From: JAAYCB01 sp012744395
GTDB taxonomy: Bacteria > Planctomycetota > Planctomycetia > Pirellulales > Thermoguttaceae
NCBI GenBank assembly: GCA_028703175.1
Contig: JAQVNJ010000136.1
Location: forward strand, 1-16,109
Direction of reading: 5' to 3'
Length of the DNA: 16,109 bases
Positions within the stretch are counted from its first letter, which is position 1, and each line of letters opens with the position of its first letter. The notes beneath the pieces are model-generated. The model had not been told where the DNA came from. It saw only the letters and a program-made list of their open reading frames with translations, and did no database searches. The translations under genes and the position numbers were made by a program. Shown one piece after another: positions 1 through 7,904 of the stretch.

Positions 1-166
1 CGGCCGGAGCTGCCCCGCCGAACGGGTCCTGAGCGCCGCCGGCCGGAGCTGCCCCGCCGAACGGGTCCTGAGCGCCGCCGGCCGGAGCTGCCCCGCCGAA
101 CGGGTCCTGAGCGCCGCCGGCCGGAGCTGCCCCGCCGAACGGGTCCTGAGCGCCGCCGGCCGGAGC
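1..166. repeat. Perfect 39-bp tandem repeat, at least 4 copies, inside the PQQ protein gene
   Basis: Units 1-39, 40-78, 79-117 and 118-156 are identical, and the first 10 bases of a fifth follow at 157-166. The array continues off the left edge, so the copy number is unknown. The 39-bp unit keeps frame and encodes 13 residues on the minus strand (GAQDPFGGAAPAG). Identity at every third base points to recent expansion by slippage or recombination. Confidence 0.97.
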
Positions 167-1588
167 GGGTGGTTTGGGTGCACCGGCCGGCGCGGGTTCG
201 GTCTTCTGGCCGCGGTCGGTCGGCCGCGATTCGGCACGTTCCTGGGCCGTCTTCTTCGCCTTCGGTTGGGGGGCCACCCGTTCCGGCCGATGCTGGACCG
301 GTTTTTCAAGTTCGATTTCGCGGAGACAGTGGAGCAGACCCGACTCGGATGCCAGGTAGATCCGATCCGTCTGGAGGTTCGTCATTTTGATTGCGAGTCC
401 CGGCGTGGGAATCACGTCGAGTCGCCCGCCGGTGGCGGCATGGAGAACGACGAGATTCCCCAGGCGGTCCTCGGCATAGACCCGCTGGTTGCTGGCCGCG
501 ACGAAGCGGAGGATGTCTGCGGCCCACCAGAGTTGTTGTCCGGTCTGGGAATCGAGACAGAACATGCCGCCGAGTTGGGTCGTGATGAAGACTTTCTTTC
601 CGATCGGCGCGGCGGGTTCGGCGATCGCTTCGCCGGCGGAAAACCGCCACAAGGCCACCCCGTCGGCCTCCCGAATCGCATGGAGGAACCCGTCGTGCGA
701 AGGGATGAAGATGATCGCGCTGTCGGCCGGATCGTTGGAGAGCGGCGGAAGCAGCGTTGGCCGCGCTGCAATCTCGGCGTTGGTCTCCAGCTTGTACTGC
801 ATCTCGAAGCGATCTTCCTCCTGGCGATTGATCCGCCCGACGAAGAGGTAGCCGCGATCGGTGGGCCAGGCGACATATTCCTCGCCCTCGTTCTGCCGGG
901 TGATCAAGGGCTGAACCAGGGCCCGGCCAAAGGATTGGCAGGCCAACGGCGGGATGCGTTCCTGCTGAAGCCTCAGGCCCTGCCGGCGTTGCATTTCACG
1001 CTCTTTGGCGACGAGCTCCGGTCTCTTCTCCTTGGCTGCGGCTTCTGATGCCTTTTGCTCAACCAGGCCAAGCTCCTCGACCGGGTCGGCGACCGGTTTG
1101 AGCCGGTAGGCGAGGATCAGTCCGTCGGTGCTGGGGACGTAGACCCGCATATCGCTCAGCGCCGGCCCAGCGCCCGGCGCGCCCGGAATTGCTTGCTGCC
1201 AGAGCAATTTTCCCTGGTGCCGGTTGAGCACGAACAGGTTCGAACCATTCACCACGGCCACCATATCCGCGTTCGTGGCCGGGCGGAGACTTGGGTGGCC
1301 GCGGCGCCCCACTTGGGCGGACCAGAGGGTCTGCCCCGTTTCGGCATCGATCGCCTGCAAGATCGCCTGATCGGTCTGCACAAAGAGCGTTCCCCGGTCC
1401 AGCACCAGGTCGGTGACGCGGCCCCGGCTGAGATCGACGTCGGCCTGGTTGAACCAGAGCCTGGCCAGGCCGTGCCGCGCGGCGGTCGTTTTGGGAATGA
1501 TCTGCGCACGGGGCGCGGCGTTCGCGTGGCTGGCCGGCATCCAGGCAACCGAAACGGCAAGAAGAGCGTACCCGAAGATTCGCCTCAT
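1..1588 (-). CDS. Secreted PQQ-type beta-propeller protein (BamB-like), 3' end outside the window
   Basis: The first 529 codons are visible; the stop lies left of the window. The protein starts MRRIFGYALL and has a Sec signal peptide with a likely cut after the ANA at about residue 24, so it should act in the periplasm or cell surface. Blade-type motifs of the PQQ/WD-like propeller family (acidic-x-x-T/D-G-x-x-L-W) occur near residues 82-90, 124-130, 308-314 and 348-354. A charged, probably helical insert at about 165-212 interrupts the propeller. After about residue 430 the chain becomes a Lys/Arg/Pro/Ala-rich tail and then perfect 13-residue repeats containing DPFGG. Family members act as scaffolds or, with bound PQQ, as dehydrogenases; I see no evidence for cofactor binding and favour a scaffold role. 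The ATG at 1588 opens the signal peptide; an ATG at 1602 meets a stop after four codons. No clear ribosome binding site is visible. Confidence 0.9.
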   Translation of the reverse strand, partial: MRRIFGYALLAVSVAWMPASHANAAPRAQIIPKTTAARHGLARLWFNQADVDLSRGRVTDLVLDRGTLFVQTDQAILQAIDAETGQTLWSAQVGRRGHPSLRPATNADMVAVVNGSNLFVLNRHQGKLLWQQAIPGAPGAGPALSDMRVYVPSTDGLILAYRLKPVADPVEELGLVEQKASEAAAKEKRPELVAKEREMQRRQGLRLQQERIPPLACQSFGRALVQPLITRQNEGEEYVAWPTDRGYLFVGRINRQEEDRFEMQYKLETNAEIAARPTLLPPLSNDPADSAIIFIPSHDGFLHAIREADGVALWRFSAGEAIAEPAAPIGKKVFITTQLGGMFCLDSQTGQQLWWAADILRFVAASNQRVYAEDRLGNLVVLHAATGGRLDVIPTPGLAIKMTNLQTDRIYLASESGLLHCLREIELEKPVQHRPERVAPQPKAKKTAQERAESRPTDRGQKTEPAPAGAPKPPAPAGGAQDPFGGAAPAGGAQDPFGGAAPAGGAQDPFGGAAPAGGAQDPFGGAAPA

Positions 1589-1979
1589 CAGATAGGCCTC
1601 ATCGCAAGAGCGTAAACGGTGGACGTCGGCGGCGGATCGAGAGAAACGGCCGCCCAAGGAATATCTTCCCCGCGATTCTCCATTTTAACTCGCCGAGCGG
1701 GAAAAGACACGAAAAAACGGCCGGTTCAGGCCCCCGTCTCCACCCGGCCGACAGCGGCGGCGATCCGCCACCGGCCGGGGATGCTGGATATTCGGAATTT
1801 GAACGTCAAGCAGTCGGAGATTTGGGGCCTTTCGAGAGACGGGGTCTCCCGTGTGCAAGGCGTCTGGCACGCGTCCGCCCCTCCCCCGAAGGGTTGGGCC
1901 GGTAGACCGTTTGCCGGCGCGCGTCTAATATGAGCGTTGCGATACTGGCACAGCCGCCCCCCCTCTGGAGCAGGTGTAG
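1589..1979. other. Divergent intergenic spacer without a gene
   Basis: These 391 bases separate two divergent genes and should hold both promoters. No convincing -35/-10 pair was found for either. On the minus strand there is a lone -10-like TAAAAT (1687-1682) about 94 bases before the PQQ gene. A nested inverted repeat lies at 1744-1778: CCGGCCG and GGCGG pair with CCGCC and CGGCCGG around a CGAT loop. A GAGAC/GTCTC hairpin with a 3-base loop is at 1836-1848. A short GGCC stem followed by six T on the minus strand (1732-1712) could be a weak leader terminator. None of these has proven function. Confidence 0.5.
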
Positions 1980-4900
1980 ATGGTACTCGATCGCCTGGGA
2001 GAAACCGCCCGAAACGATGTTCGCGATATCGTGGGCTATTTGAATTTCTCCTCGGGATCCACCGATGGGCGATTCCTTGCCGCACTCAACCGCCTGTTTG
2101 CCAATCTGGCGGATGCTGCCGATGCCCCGGAGGGGTTGGTTGGCGGGGAACTTCCTCTTTGGAGGTGCGTGGGTTCCGTAATTCTTGGTGGGATCGCGGA
2201 GCTCCGGGGCAGTTCTGACGCGTTTCGCGAGTTGGACCAGGCGGCGGCGGTTGCCCGGCTCGTCTTTGACGAGGCGTTGCCGGCCTATCGTCGGCATCAT
2301 GCCGACCTTCTGTTTCACCAGAACGACGAGGTGTTGTTCCAACCCTTCTTTGTCGGCCAGGTGTGCGAGGCCTTGCTCGCCGAGGGGGGGCCTTGGCATG
2401 AAACGGAGCGGATTGTCCAGGGGACCTTGAGGCGTTTGAACGACTTCGTTGGCCATCGGCCGGTGGCTGTCTTGCAGAATCGCCGCAAGGTCCAGCCCTA
2501 CGATCACGAGCGCGTGCACCCGATTCCGCTCTACATTGCCGAGGTAGGGGTTGCCTTTGGCCCGTATCAAGCCTTGATCGAGCAGGCCCTGGCGATTCTC
2601 CGCCAGACCGATCCAGATCTGCTCGAGCAAGCCTGGTTCGATTTGGCCAGGCTGGAGGAGCTCGCGCTGGATCCGCGGGCATTTGATTTCGATCACCCCG
2701 TTCACCGCCGGCCGAATTACCATTTTGGCACCTGGGATCCGCACCGGATCGACAATCGGGGGTATTTTCGGCGATTCGTACTTCAGCAGGTGACGGTTGA
2801 CGCGCTCTTGGCGCGTGTCAACGAGACCAGCGGCCTGCCGCGCGAGGAGTTGCTGTTCGAGGCGGCGGCGGTGTTGGCGGGAACGATCTTGATGGGTTCG
2901 GGCGTGACCGGCGATCGGCCCGAGGCCCACGGGTCCGACACGACGCTGGCCACCCTGCTGCCGCAGATCGCCGGCTATCGCGACCGGTTCTACGAACAGC
3001 TGATGGACCGGCTGGGGCCGGGCCACGCTCTGCGGATCCGGCGGGAGGCTGAGCAGTTGCGGCAGCCGCTGGCGGGCGCGCGCCACGATTTGAATCACCG
3101 GCTGGCCCAGCAGCGGGCCCGGCAGTTGCAGCATGTCCACCTTTCGCGGCTCTACGCGCGGATCGGCTACACCAAGGCCGCCAAGGAGCAGGCCAAGATT
3201 GTGCCGGTGCCGTCGGCGCGGATGACGTGCGACATCGACTGCCAACTCACGGCCGCCCACCTGGCCGTCGACGAGGGCCGCCTCGAGGACGCCGCCGCGC
3301 TGCTCCCGGACATGGAAGACACGCTCCACCAGGCGATCGAGTGCGGGGCGCTGGTCGATCCGTGGAACATTCTCGGATTCGGCGCGCAGTTCAGCCTGTT
3401 TCCGGCAATCGAGAACACGATCCACGATCACCGGGTGGACGATCTGATCGACCTGGTCAATGATATCTTCGACCTGTACGCACGGCTGGAGAAAGAGGCC
3501 GCCGCCGCCGGCCAGACACGGCTCCAGAAACAGCTTTCCGGACGCCTCGAAGCCTTGGCCGGCTGGTGGGATCAGTTTGCCAGCACCGAGGTCTCGAGTA
3601 TCGAGGGCATCTCCGGCCGCGAGGCCTGGGAATCGTCGGACCAGGTGGCCGAGGCGCTGACTGCCTGGAAGCAGGCCGGGACGGCCGCGGGCGATGTCGC
3701 CTTCTGGCGAGGGCACGTCGCGCAATTCCGCTCTCCCAAGGCCTATTCGCTGGTCGTCGAGTCGCTGCTGGAAAAAGGCGACATGGTCGCCTCCCTGGGG
3801 CTCCTCATGCACTGGCTGAATTCGGCCGATGCGGTCCCCTTGGCCGAGGGCGACTACTCGTTTCACCTGCTCGCGGTGCAATGGATGGACGAACTCTGGT
3901 TCGGAGATCATCCGCCGTCCGGGACCGCGGCCGAAGCGCAGCACAAGTCCTGGCCGATGACCTGCAAGTTCTTCGACTACCTGGAGGCCAACGCCCAGCA
4001 TTACTGGTCCGCGCCGCGCTTCGAGCTGCTCGAAGCGGACGGCGGCGGAGAGGAAAACGACGAACAGGAAGACTCCGACGGCCTGTACAGCGCGGCATAC
4101 GAGAATGTCAGCTATCGGGACACGACCGACGACGGGCTGGAAAGCGAGCTGATTGAATCGGGCGAGCCGATCAGCGATTTCGAGCTGACCACCGAGGCCG
4201 ATCGGATTGCCGAACGGTTGGCGTTTCTGGTCACCGTGGCGAGCCTCTGGAAACTGGCCGCCGTTGCGCCGGCGCAGGGCGCCGAGGGCCGCGACCAGAT
4301 GCTCGCCGGTTGGCTCAGCCGCGCCGAGGCGAACCGCCGCGAACTGCTTGGACTGCTCCGCGCGATCCATCGCTATCGCGTCCCCGCGCCGCGGGGAACG
4401 CATGAATCGCTCGTCGAGTTCGACCAGCGCCGCAGCGTCAAGGATTTCCTCCTCGAACGGGTGATTTCGGCGTGCATCGAAACGGCCGACGCCTCCCGCC
4501 TGCTCGCCGCGGCCATCGAGAAAGAGACGCCGGACATCCAACTCGCCCCCTGGGAGACCCAGGCGTATCCCGTCCTCCGCGCGATGTATCGCGGCGACGC
4601 CGCCCGCGTCCGCACGCTCTGGCCCGAACTGCGAGCGACGCTCGCCGGGCAGGCACTCCTCTATGTGCCCACGTCCCGCGGAGGAACGCCCCAGAGCATC
4701 TTCTCCTCGCGATCGCTGCAACGCGTGCTCGTGCGATTCCTCGATCACCTGCCAAGACTCGGCCTGCTCACCGAGACGTTCCAGCTCCTCCAGACGGTCC
4801 ACTCGATGGAACGGTCCCACCCCGTCGGGCCCGGCGCGATCACCGAGTTCGACCGACTCTTCGACATCGGCTGCCGGGGGGTGATTCGATGCGTCGTGCT

Positions 4901-5915
4901 GTCGTCCCGCCACTGGCAGGTGACCGGCAAGAAGAAGGCCGCCCGCGAGAAAACACTGATTGACTGCCTGGAGAAAGTCGCCGAGATGCTCTTGCGGCGC
5001 TGGTTGGCCCACAGCCGGGCGATTCGCATCTCGGTCCTCGAAACCGTGGGGCGCGAAGACCGCTGGAAGCCTCTCAAGCGATTCATCAAGCGCTACGGAG
5101 CCGACCTGTTCACCCAGCAGTTCATGAACCTGGGCAACCTGCGGGCGATTTTGCAGCAGGGGGCCGGCGAGTTCCTCGACGCGCTCGAAGAAGAGCAGAC
5201 GCCCCTCGAGCTGCTCGCCGACCTGGATCGGCGGGTGGCGCGGCGGGAGGCGATCCAGTATCTCGAGCTGACGATCGAATCGATCGTCGAGAACTACGCG
5301 ATCTACGTCGACTACAACAGCACCACGACCCAATCGGACCACGGGGAACAGCTCTACACGCTGCTCGACTTCCTTCGCCTGCTGGCCGGCTACGATCGCG
5401 TCGCCTGGAATCTCCGCCCGATCGTGATCGTCCACGACGTGCTGATTCGCGAAGGGCTCGACAAGGCCGCGGCGCTGTGGCGCGACGCGGTGCTCCGCAG
5501 GAGCGAAGCGGTCGCCCGGCAGAACCTCGAACGCTACGAGCAATTGGTCCGCCGCTACGGCATGCGGTTGCCGAGCGTGGCCGATCGGTTGAATGAGCGA
5601 TTCATCCGCCCGCTGGAGATCGACCGGCTCCGCGCGCTGGTCCGCCCGGCGATGCAGAAGGTCAACGAGAGCCAGTCCGCTCCGGCCTTCAAGCTTCTCG
5701 ATCGGGAGATCGCCCGATTCACGGCCGAGCCGGAAGGGGTCGGCTTCGAGGTCCCCCCGTGGCTGGAAGCCCTCGAGGAAGAAGTCGAGAAGGCGCGCCA
5801 CGGCGAAGACGACGACATCCCGCCGCTCGATGCAGCGCCCCCGGTGGAACAGGTCCTCCTCGAGCGCGAGGAGATCCTCGCCCAGGTGGAGGCGTGGCAG
5901 GAGATGCTCGGCTGA
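1980..5915 (+). CDS. Large cytosolic protein of unknown function, 1311 aa
   Basis: I do not recognise a family. The protein has no signal peptide or membrane segment and reads as almost entirely helical, with long Ala/Leu/Arg/Glu stretches that could form an alpha-solenoid. Three parts stand out. A Trp/His/Tyr-rich block lies at about 240-275 (NYHFGTWDPHRIDNRGYF). A helical region at about 375-520 has a pattern that could be TPR-like (RLYARIGYTKAAKEQAK, then Cys-Asp-Ile-Asp-Cys near 416). A very acidic, probably disordered linker lies at about 680-737. The C-terminus from about 1268 is also acidic. The ATG follows an in-frame TAG at 1977-1979 and has GGAG at 1967-1970 with 9-base spacing. Roughly the first 290 codons use noticeably more T- or A-ending codons than the rest. 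Real coding is supported by the ribosome site and by C/G-biased third positions over most of its length. Confidence 0.88.
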   Translation: MVLDRLGETARNDVRDIVGYLNFSSGSTDGRFLAALNRLFANLADAADAPEGLVGGELPLWRCVGSVILGGIAELRGSSDAFRELDQAAAVARLVFDEALPAYRRHHADLLFHQNDEVLFQPFFVGQVCEALLAEGGPWHETERIVQGTLRRLNDFVGHRPVAVLQNRRKVQPYDHERVHPIPLYIAEVGVAFGPYQALIEQALAILRQTDPDLLEQAWFDLARLEELALDPRAFDFDHPVHRRPNYHFGTWDPHRIDNRGYFRRFVLQQVTVDALLARVNETSGLPREELLFEAAAVLAGTILMGSGVTGDRPEAHGSDTTLATLLPQIAGYRDRFYEQLMDRLGPGHALRIRREAEQLRQPLAGARHDLNHRLAQQRARQLQHVHLSRLYARIGYTKAAKEQAKIVPVPSARMTCDIDCQLTAAHLAVDEGRLEDAAALLPDMEDTLHQAIECGALVDPWNILGFGAQFSLFPAIENTIHDHRVDDLIDLVNDIFDLYARLEKEAAAAGQTRLQKQLSGRLEALAGWWDQFASTEVSSIEGISGREAWESSDQVAEALTAWKQAGTAAGDVAFWRGHVAQFRSPKAYSLVVESLLEKGDMVASLGLLMHWLNSADAVPLAEGDYSFHLLAVQWMDELWFGDHPPSGTAAEAQHKSWPMTCKFFDYLEANAQHYWSAPRFELLEADGGGEENDEQEDSDGLYSAAYENVSYRDTTDDGLESELIESGEPISDFELTTEADRIAERLAFLVTVASLWKLAAVAPAQGAEGRDQMLAGWLSRAEANRRELLGLLRAIHRYRVPAPRGTHESLVEFDQRRSVKDFLLERVISACIETADASRLLAAAIEKETPDIQLAPWETQAYPVLRAMYRGDAARVRTLWPELRATLAGQALLYVPTSRGGTPQSIFSSRSLQRVLVRFLDHLPRLGLLTETFQLLQTVHSMERSHPVGPGAITEFDRLFDIGCRGVIRCVVLSSRHWQVTGKKKAAREKTLIDCLEKVAEMLLRRWLAHSRAIRISVLETVGREDRWKPLKRFIKRYGADLFTQQFMNLGNLRAILQQGAGEFLDALEEEQTPLELLADLDRRVARREAIQYLELTIESIVENYAIYVDYNSTTTQSDHGEQLYTLLDFLRLLAGYDRVAWNLRPIVIVHDVLIREGLDKAAALWRDAVLRRSEAVARQNLERYEQLVRRYGMRLPSVADRLNERFIRPLEIDRLRALVRPAMQKVNESQSAPAFKLLDREIARFTAEPEGVGFEVPPWLEALEEEVEKARHGEDDDIPPLDAAPPVEQVLLEREEILAQVEAWQEMLG

Positions 5916-6015
5916 GGGGGCCGGAACGGGGAGGGTTACAGCCGGCGGGCAGCGGCTTCGTTGTCACGCTCCGGGTGCGGGCAGGGTTCCCGGCGGAATT
6001 GCCAAGACCTGGCAG

Positions 6016-7590
6016 CTAGCCCCCAGCACACGCGGCGTGGCCTCCGTCGAGGCAGCGGGCGAGCACTTCGACCGTGTGGCAGATCTGTTCCTCGGTGTGC
6101 TTTGCCGTGAGGAAGAAGCGGATTCTGGCCGCTTTCTCGGGAACCGCCGGGTAGAGAATCGGCTGGGCGTCGATGCCGTGGCGGAGCAGTTCGTGGGAAA
6201 TCTTCACGCACTTGAACGAATCGCCCAGGATCACCGGCACGATCGGCGTGTCGTGGCTGCCGCCGATATCGAGTCCCGCGTCGCAGGCGAGCCGGGCAAA
6301 CAGGACCGCCCGGTCCCTCAGCCGCGCGGCCCGCTGCGGTTCCGATCGGGCGACGCGGACGGCGGCCAGGGCCGCCGCGGCGTTGGCCGGCGAACAGGCG
6401 GTCGCGAAGACAAACGCCGGCGCCGTGTATTTCAGGTACTGAATCAACGCCGCGCGGCCGGCCATGTATCCGCCGCCGCTGCCGAGCGCCTTGCTGATCG
6501 TTCCCATCCAGAAATCGCCTTCGACCGGGTCGATGCCGAAATGCTCGCAGATTCCCCGGCCGCTCGGCCCCATGACGCCGATCGAGTGGGCCTCGTCCAC
6601 ATAGAGCAGCGCCCGGTGGCGATTCTTGACTTCGATGAACTCGGGCAGCTCGGGGTAATCCCCGTCCATGCTGTAGACGCCTTCGATGGCGATCACCACC
6701 CGGCGATACTTGCCGCGGAGATCGGCGAGCAGGCGGTCGACAAACGCGAAGTCGTTATGGGGAAACGGCCGCTTTTTGGCCAGCGAAAGGAGCGAGCCCT
6801 GCACGATGCTGTTGTGGGACAGCTCGTCGTAGACGATCAGGTCGTCCTTGCCGAACAGGTGGCCGAGCAGCGACGCGTTCGTGCCGTATCCGCTGGGGAA
6901 CACGGTCGCCGCCTCGGCGCCGAGAAAGCCGGCGATCTCGTCGTCGAGTTCTTGGAGAATCGAGCTGTTGCCGCCCACCAACCGGCTTGCCGAGGCGCTG
7001 GTTCCGAACCGGTCAATGGCCTCCTTGGCGGCGGCGGCCACGCGGGGGTCGCCGGCCATTCCCAAGTAGTCGAAACTCGTGTAGCTGACGGTCTGGCGGC
7101 CGCCGATCGTCGCCACCGCGCCCTGCACGCCGTGACTGACGCGGAAGAAGGGGCTTTGCAGGCCCGCCGCGGCGGCCAGGGCCAGCCGCTCATCGAAGCC
7201 GACGATCTCCGCAAACTGGGTCACATCCGACTGGCTCGCGTCGCCGTCTCCAGAGGCAATCGGCGGCCGGGGGTCATCCGTGGGGGCACTGCCCGCCTCG
7301 TTGGCCGGATCTTCCAGCGAAACGCTGAGATGCTCGGCGATCAATGCGACCAGGTCGCGGCACGTTTCCAGGTCGTAGAGCGACTCCTCGCAGAAACGGA
7401 TGGAAAACGCCTCTTCAAGGCGATTGACGACTTCCATGCGGGCGAGAGAATCCAGCCCAACTTCGTAAAGGGACGTCTGCGGAGTGAGATCCCAATCCAG
7501 TTGCCCCTTCGCCACGTCGCGGACCTGCCGATAGACCTCCTCGGCGATCGATTCCTGCCGGGGAACGCCTTCCTTGAGGCTGACTTCCAT
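6016..7590 (-). CDS. Acyl carrier protein fused to an alpha-oxoamine synthase (serine palmitoyltransferase / BioF family)
   Basis: The 524-aa protein has two parts. Residues about 10-90 are an acyl carrier domain with the phosphopantetheine site GLDSL (Ser48). Residues about 130-515 are a PLP enzyme of the alpha-oxoamine synthase family: FDYLG at 173-177, SRLVGGN at 202-208, ring-stacking His259 in DELSH, DEAH at 332-335 with Asp332 for the pyridine nitrogen, and the Schiff-base Lys367 in TISKALGSGGG. Such enzymes condense an amino acid with an acyl thioester and release CO2, giving 8-amino-7-oxononanoate, 3-ketosphinganine, aminoketobutyrate or aminolevulinate. The fused carrier implies an ACP-bound acyl donor. 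No biotin genes are nearby, so a sphingoid-base or polyketide-like product seems likelier than biotin; this is inference. The ATG at 7590 has GGAG 5 bases upstream (7599-7596); an upstream in-frame ATG at 7647 has no properly spaced site and adds 19 Arg/Lys-rich residues. Confidence 0.93.
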   Translation of the reverse strand: MEVSLKEGVPRQESIAEEVYRQVRDVAKGQLDWDLTPQTSLYEVGLDSLARMEVVNRLEEAFSIRFCEESLYDLETCRDLVALIAEHLSVSLEDPANEAGSAPTDDPRPPIASGDGDASQSDVTQFAEIVGFDERLALAAAAGLQSPFFRVSHGVQGAVATIGGRQTVSYTSFDYLGMAGDPRVAAAAKEAIDRFGTSASASRLVGGNSSILQELDDEIAGFLGAEAATVFPSGYGTNASLLGHLFGKDDLIVYDELSHNSIVQGSLLSLAKKRPFPHNDFAFVDRLLADLRGKYRRVVIAIEGVYSMDGDYPELPEFIEVKNRHRALLYVDEAHSIGVMGPSGRGICEHFGIDPVEGDFWMGTISKALGSGGGYMAGRAALIQYLKYTAPAFVFATACSPANAAAALAAVRVARSEPQRAARLRDRAVLFARLACDAGLDIGGSHDTPIVPVILGDSFKCVKISHELLRHGIDAQPILYPAVPEKAARIRFFLTAKHTEEQICHTVEVLARCLDGGHAACAGG

Positions 7591-7769
7591 GCGTACTCCG
7601 ATGCGATCAGATTTTTTGGCTAGCCGAAACCGACGCCAGCGGCACATCCTTGCACCCGGCCGGTCAATCGGAGCATTCCGGCGCCCTGGCAGCCGCGGTG
7701 TCCTGGCTGCGGCGGGGGGCCTCGGTAGCCTCGTCCGAAGCGGGGGCTCGGCGCACTATGGCAATCCAC

Positions 7770-7798
7770 AGTATATCCGCCAGGCGGCGTCTTGTGCA
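7770..7798 (-). promoter_or_regulatory. Candidate sigma70-like promoter for the ACP-oxoamine synthase gene
   Basis: On the minus strand TGCACA (7798-7793, 4 of 6 to TTGACA) is followed after 17 bases by TATACT (7775-7770, 5 of 6 to TATAAT). It lies about 180 bases upstream of the start codon. The -35 is weak, so this rests mainly on the -10 box and the spacing. Confidence 0.3.
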
Positions 7799-7889
7799 GG
7801 GCAGCCTCCCCCAAAGCGCGCCGGCCGGCCGGCGGTTCCGCGCCGCGGGGGCCGCCCAATGCCACGGTCCGGCGGATGCGCCGATCGAC

Positions 7890-7904
7890 TCCCGCCGGGC
7901 GGGA
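7890..7904 (-). terminator. Possible terminator hairpin right after the M49 peptidase stop
   Basis: TCCCGC (7904-7899) and GCGGGA (7895-7890) pair around a 3-base loop, starting directly at the stop codon. There is no T run behind it, so it may only be an mRNA 3'-end stabiliser. Confidence 0.3.

Larger units (their letters stand above)
7591..7904. other. Intergenic spacer between the M49 peptidase and ACP-oxoamine synthase genes
   Basis: These 314 bases contain no credible gene. They hold a hairpin just after the peptidase stop (7904-7890) and a possible promoter (7798-7770) for the synthase, each listed separately. The gap is wide enough that the synthase is probably transcribed on its own and not as the third gene of the kinase-peptidase unit. 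Confidence 0.5.

Noticed and set aside
1..156. DPF repeats as clathrin-adaptor-like binding motifs
   Set aside because: The protein has an export signal, so the tail would not meet cytosolic coat proteins, and short motifs like this arise easily in low-complexity tails.
1..166. CRISPR array
   Set aside because: Repeats are contiguous without spacers and keep a coding frame.
1790..1816. Third degenerate copy of the CAAGGTTCA element (GGAATTTGAACGTCAAG)
   Set aside because: Only a short partial match, with no partner end and no flanking repeat.
1806..5801. 1331-codon open frame on the minus strand opposite the large gene
   Set aside because: Its codon boundaries coincide exactly with those of the sense gene, so a stop would need TTA, CTA or TCA in the sense strand, which are rare at this GC content. 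The product is rich in Arg, Gln, His and Gly with no motif, and no ribosome site stands out.
6000..6014. Terminator TGCCA/TGGCA after the synthase gene
   Set aside because: A 5-bp stem with no T run is expected by chance in such sequence.
6016..7590. Simple assignment as BioF of biotin synthesis
   Set aside because: The fused carrier domain and lack of other biotin genes make this unsafe, although the catalytic fold is the same.
5593..7623. 676-codon plus-strand frame opposite the ACP-oxoamine synthase
   Set aside because: Same codon-aligned antisense effect, and the minus-strand product has intact carrier and PLP motifs.
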